Assembly (NCBI RefSeq): GCF_022458985.1
Contig: NC_061790.1
Location: 21,184,397 to 21,248,396, forward strand
Length of the DNA: 64,000 nt
Direction of reading: 5' to 3'
DNA from: Mugil cephalus
Lineage: Eukaryota > Chordata > Actinopteri > Mugiliformes > Mugilidae
Shown here: piece after piece, positions 61,301-64,000 of the stretch
Numbering within the stretch: position 1 is the first letter of the stretch
Layout of the letters: every line of letters starts with the position of its first letter
Made by a program: the position numbers and the translations under genes
The notes under the pieces: model-generated
Told to the model about the DNA's origin: nothing
The model's database searches: none
What the model saw: the letters and a program-made list of their open reading frames with translations, nothing else

Positions 61301-61529
61301 AATAAATTGTGAGCATGTTCCCATGAAAACATTGTTTCGGTGCACACACACTGCGAAACATAAACCTACACTTAAATCGAATTCATCAGATACTGTGATC
61401 TTCAGGAGCTTCTCCTTAATACCTTTTATGATCTCTTTTGTTGCACTTCCCACCAAAGGACTGAATAGTACAACAGCTTGGGTGAAAGTGTCAGCATATT
61501 GTGCGTTTAATAAGTGGAAGAAAAAAGGG
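58346..61529 (-). other. Probable slc5a6 3' UTR and flank
   Basis: This lies downstream of the slc5a6 stop on its strand. Minus-strand AATAAA appears near 58354 and 58886. No interspersed repeat and no other gene is obvious, which fits a long 3' UTR. Part of it (60838-60960) is duplicated at 61978-62215. Confidence 0.4.
60838..60960. repeat. Locally duplicated segment (source-like copy)
   Basis: TTTTAATATACAGACTTGTC, TTCAACATCCCAGTGAAAG and GGCTGTTTTCTGTTCATGAA occur here contiguously. They recur separately at 62146-62215 and 61978-62056. Confidence 0.8.
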
Positions 61530-61939
61530 TTACAAGGCTGTCTCCTGAACCATGTGAGTTGTCAGCTGGCATGAGGGAACAGAAAACCGTGTCTCCAAGT
61601 CTTCATCCACTGTCTTGGCTCTGTCGCTCTCTGCTTCTTTATCTTCTGTGTCCATGTCGTCTCTGCAGTAAGCTGCTCCGTTGCCATCTTTTGTGGCCAT
61701 TTGATAAGGCTGTGTGTTGGTTTCTTTGGGCTGCTAAACAAGGGCAATACCACTACTGAAAGCATACATCACAACAAACCAAAATGGAAAATGCACAGCT
61801 GTACCAAAGGTAAATACCTTCTGAGGCAAAGGAGTGACACAGCAAAGCTTCTCTCTGTAGCGCTCGGGCAGAAAGAAAAGTAGTGTGCCTAGGAGTGGGT
61901 AAACTGTGCCTGGAACCAGCTCCTTCTCCTTCATAGGTC
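61530..61939 (-). CDS. slc5a6: Sodium-dependent multivitamin transporter, C-terminal exons (partial)
   Basis: Two minus-strand exons: 61818-61939 (enters with two bases of a split codon; acceptor ATTTTAG, donor CAGAAG/GTATTT) and 61530-61733 (acceptor TTGTTTAG). The intron is only 84 bp. The first encodes MKEKELVPGTVYPLLG and LLFFLPERYREKLCC, the cytosolic end after the last helix. The second encodes an acidic tail ending MVQETAL. Vertebrate SMVT has the same layout and ends in a comparable PDZ-binding ETSL. The protein co-transports sodium with biotin, pantothenate and lipoate at the plasma membrane. Upstream exons are not found before the window end. Assignment rests on the tail pattern plus synteny with tcf23. 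Confidence 0.8.
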
Positions 61940-61977
61940 CTAAAATATAATCAAGACAAATGGATAAGACAGCACTT

Positions 61978-62215
61978 TATCAGCCCATTGTTTGTACATA
62001 GTTAAAATTGACACGTGATTGATGATTGGCTGTTTTCTCTTCATGAACTGTGTAATTAGCGCCACATTATGCCTGATGCTGCCAGTGAACCTCATTGCAC
62101 TCCATTTACTAACTGTATTGTCTATTTAAGTGTCCAGAATTAGAATGTTTTAATATACAGAGTTGTCTTCAACATCCCAATGAAAGAAAGATCTAAGCAT
62201 GTTGTATGGTAGTTA
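61978..62215. repeat. Rearranged copy of the 60838-60960 segment
   Basis: CAGCCCATTGT..GGCTGTTTTCTCTTCATGAA (61978-62056) matches the second half, and TTTTAATATACAGAGTTGTC to GATCTAAGC (62140-62215) the first half. The order is therefore swapped. It lies upstream of the last two slc5a6 exons, in an intron. Confidence 0.75.
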
Positions 62216-62542
62216 ATGAAAGCCACAAATGTCAGGTTCTTGAGAAGGAAGAGGAGATGGACATCTAACCCAAATAGTAGTTAATTATATGGATTATCAG
62301 TCCCGATTTAAGTGCTGGAGGGACAGGCCAACATTGCCATTCCAATATCTATTAAGCACCTCAGGAGGACCGTCATAACACGCAGCTGTTATCAATATAA
62401 TTATGTTAGCTGTTTCTGTGTAAAAAAATTCATCTAAGTTTGCAATATTATATGGACCAAAATAGTGTAATATGTTTAATTTAAAGAATACAGTAAAATT
62501 TCAATACATCGCTTTAGATATTTTCTGTTTAGGCTTGTTGGC
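62216..62542. other. Unassigned DNA
   Basis: Probably part of a slc5a6 intron; no coding sign. Confidence 0.35.
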
Positions 62543-63300
62543 ATGGTCTCAGTGCTCCCAGTGCCTGTGGCCCGGTCCCGGCCGCCCGGAGCGCTCCCAG
62601 TGCCTGCATCCCGGATCCAGCCGCCCGCAGCATCCCACGTTCCCGTTCCCGAGGAGCCGTTTGCTCCCCTCGTCCACGTTCCCATCGTCCACGTTCCCGA
62701 GGAGCTGTTTGCTCCGGTTGTCCACGTCCCCGATCCTGAGGAGCCGTTAGCTCCGGCAGACCACGTTCCTGAGGCGGTCGCCGCACCAGCAGCCCACGTC
62801 TATGTTCCCGATCCTGAGCCGGTCGCCGCACCTGTAGCCCACGTCTACGTTCCCGATCCTGAGCCGGTCGCCACACCTGCTGCCCAGGGCTACGTTCCCG
62901 ATCCTGAGCCGGTCGCCGCACCAGCAGCCCACGTCTATGTTCCCGATCCTGAGCCGGTTGCCACACCTGCTGCCCAGGGCTACGTTCCCGATCCTGAGCC
63001 GGTTGCCGCACCAGCAGCCCATGTCTACGTTCCCAATCCTGAGCTGGTTGCCGCACCTGCTGCACACGCCTACGTTCCTGAGCTGGTCGCCGCACCTGCT
63101 GTCCACGTCTACGTTCCTGAGCTGGTCACCGCACCAGCAGCCCACGTTTACGTTCCGGATCCTGAGCCGGTCGCCGCACCGGCAGTCCCCGCCTGTGTTC
63201 CTGAGCCGGTCGCCGCACCAGCAGCCCACGTCTATGTTCCCGATCCTGAGCCGGTCGCCACACCTGCTGCCCAGGGCTACGTTCCCGATCCTAAGCCGGA
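62543..63300 (+). repeat. 45-bp proline-codon minisatellite
   Basis: The plus strand stays open from 62543 to 63412. From about 62800 it is about 12 units of 15 residues, HVYVPDPEPVAAPAA alternating with QGYVPDPEPVATPAA, plus shorter 13-residue variants lacking a Pro-Asp pair. Unit length is a multiple of three, so several frames on both strands are open. It directly adjoins the LTR-like sequence and is probably part of that retroelement rather than a host protein. Confidence 0.75.
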
Positions 63301-63709
63301 TGTCTGTCCCTTATTTTGTGTCTTGTTGTGTATCCGGTTTTATTTTGTTAAGTTGTGGATATCCTGTCTTGTGCCTCCTTGTCTCTTGATTGTTTATTGG
63401 TCTCACCTGTGTTGATTGTCCTCATGCATTTCACCTGTGTCTTGTCATCCCTCAGTCCTCATGTGTATATAAAGCCCTGCCTTTCCCTTTGTTCCTTGTT
63501 GCGTCGTTAATGTTAGGTTGATGTCTTCATGCCATGTTCCATGTCTTGTTCCAGCTGCCATGTTTCCACATCATGTTGATGATTTCTTTTGATTTTTGGA
63601 TTTTGGATTTTCCTGCCATGCTTGCAGCGCCTTTTGTTTGTTATTAAATACTTTTTGTTTGAACTTCGTGCCTCATCTATAGTCCTGCATCTGGGTCCTC
63701 ACTTACAAC
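63301..63709 (+). mobile_element. LTR-like sequence (Gypsy-type, tentative)
   Basis: It starts TGTCTGTCCC and ends near CTTACAACA. It contains a TATA box (TATATAAA, 63466-63473), TCACCTGTGTTGATTGTCCT and a poly-A signal ATTAAA (63643-63648). The end TGCATCTGGGTCCTCAC is common at teleost Gypsy LTR ends. No gag-pol is adjacent, so it is a solo LTR or an element edge. Confidence 0.55.
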
Positions 63710-63714
63710 ACCCT

Positions 63715-63932
63715 CCCCACTTGACACTCTCAAACTGTCACATAACATCATCAGGTATATCTTGTACTATTAGATTCTATATGTTTGGTTTAGTCCGATA
63801 CATGCATCTATAACAGATGTATGTGTGCAGTTCTCTTCTCTCTTTTCTGTCTCTTCTGGCTGTTTTCTGTAAAACGCCGTGAGACAACTTGTATTGTTAC
63901 TGATGCTATGTTAATAAAATTGAATTGAATCG
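63715..63932 (+). mobile_element. L2 LINE 3' tail
   Basis: CGCCGTGAGACAACTTGTAT and AATAAAATTGAATTGAATCG (63911-63930) match the conserved 3' end of teleost L2 elements. No coding part is present. Confidence 0.7.
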
Positions 63933-64000
63933 CTCATGGCAAAAAGTCTGGTCAGTTTATATAACCTGAGTATCTGACCGGGGTGCCGAAAAGGGGGGAA

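Noticed and set aside
62529..63229. Minus-strand ORFs of 160 and 188 codons
   Set aside because: They are shadows of the 45-bp minisatellite, whose unit is a multiple of three and so leaves several frames open.

Overview
The window reads as nuclear DNA of a ray-finned fish, almost certainly a teleost. Its protein genes are split by canonical GT-AG introns, several shorter than 150 bp. The space between them is crowded with teleost-type repeats: L1-clade and L2 LINEs, hAT and Tc1/mariner DNA transposons, tRNA-headed SINEs, a Helitron-like element and microsatellites. No bacterial operon, CRISPR array or ribosomal RNA gene is present.

Four host genes can be reconstructed. srp9 (+, 10894-14061, 3 coding exons, 86 aa) encodes a subunit of the signal recognition particle Alu domain. 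ephx1 (+, 31301-34121, 8 coding exons, 455 aa) encodes microsomal epoxide hydrolase with all catalytic residues. A bHLH gene of the tcf23/tcf24 type (+, 36201-39979, 4 coding exons, 222 aa) follows. The last two coding exons of slc5a6, the sodium-dependent multivitamin transporter, lie on the minus strand (61530-61939); the rest of that gene is beyond the right edge. From general knowledge, SRP9 and EPHX1 are neighbours in mammals, and TCF23 and SLC5A6 are neighbours on another chromosome. The second pair keeps its convergent orientation here and favours tcf23 over tcf24. The four genes do not form a functional pathway.

Layout. 1-4660 is a decayed L1-type LINE broken by an hAT MITE. 4661-10690 is mostly unassigned, with a CpG/GC-box stretch near 6400-6980 and an hAT relic at 7430-8666. 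srp9 follows, with a repeat-filled second intron. 15215-18276 is an IS630/mariner-like transposon (15669-18096) inside an element whose arms are runs of AAAACACAAC-type repeat. 18277-22900 holds SINE and L2 pieces and a possible promoter with a 5' exon near 21640-21915. 22900-29000 is a large palindromic element dismantled by nested insertions; two of the hAT copies have exact 8-bp target duplications and sit one inside the other. 29000-31300 holds further transposon ends and the ephx1 upstream region. After ephx1 and tcf23 (intron 3 carries a Helitron-like element) comes a nearly intact Tc1 transposon (41830-43435). At 44549-49408 a fold-back hAT derivative is split by a 4.0-kb L1 insertion with a very GC-rich 3' UTR. 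51229-57600 is a pile of LINE, hAT and MITE insertions. 57600-64000 contains the slc5a6 3' region, a 45-bp proline-codon minisatellite, an LTR and an L2 tail.

I found no convincing new multi-gene system. The more unusual items are the spliced IS630-like transposase with its repeat-array arms, the fold-back hAT derivative, the Tc1 copy with one nonsense codon, the palindromic nest and the filler-like duplication inside a LINE.
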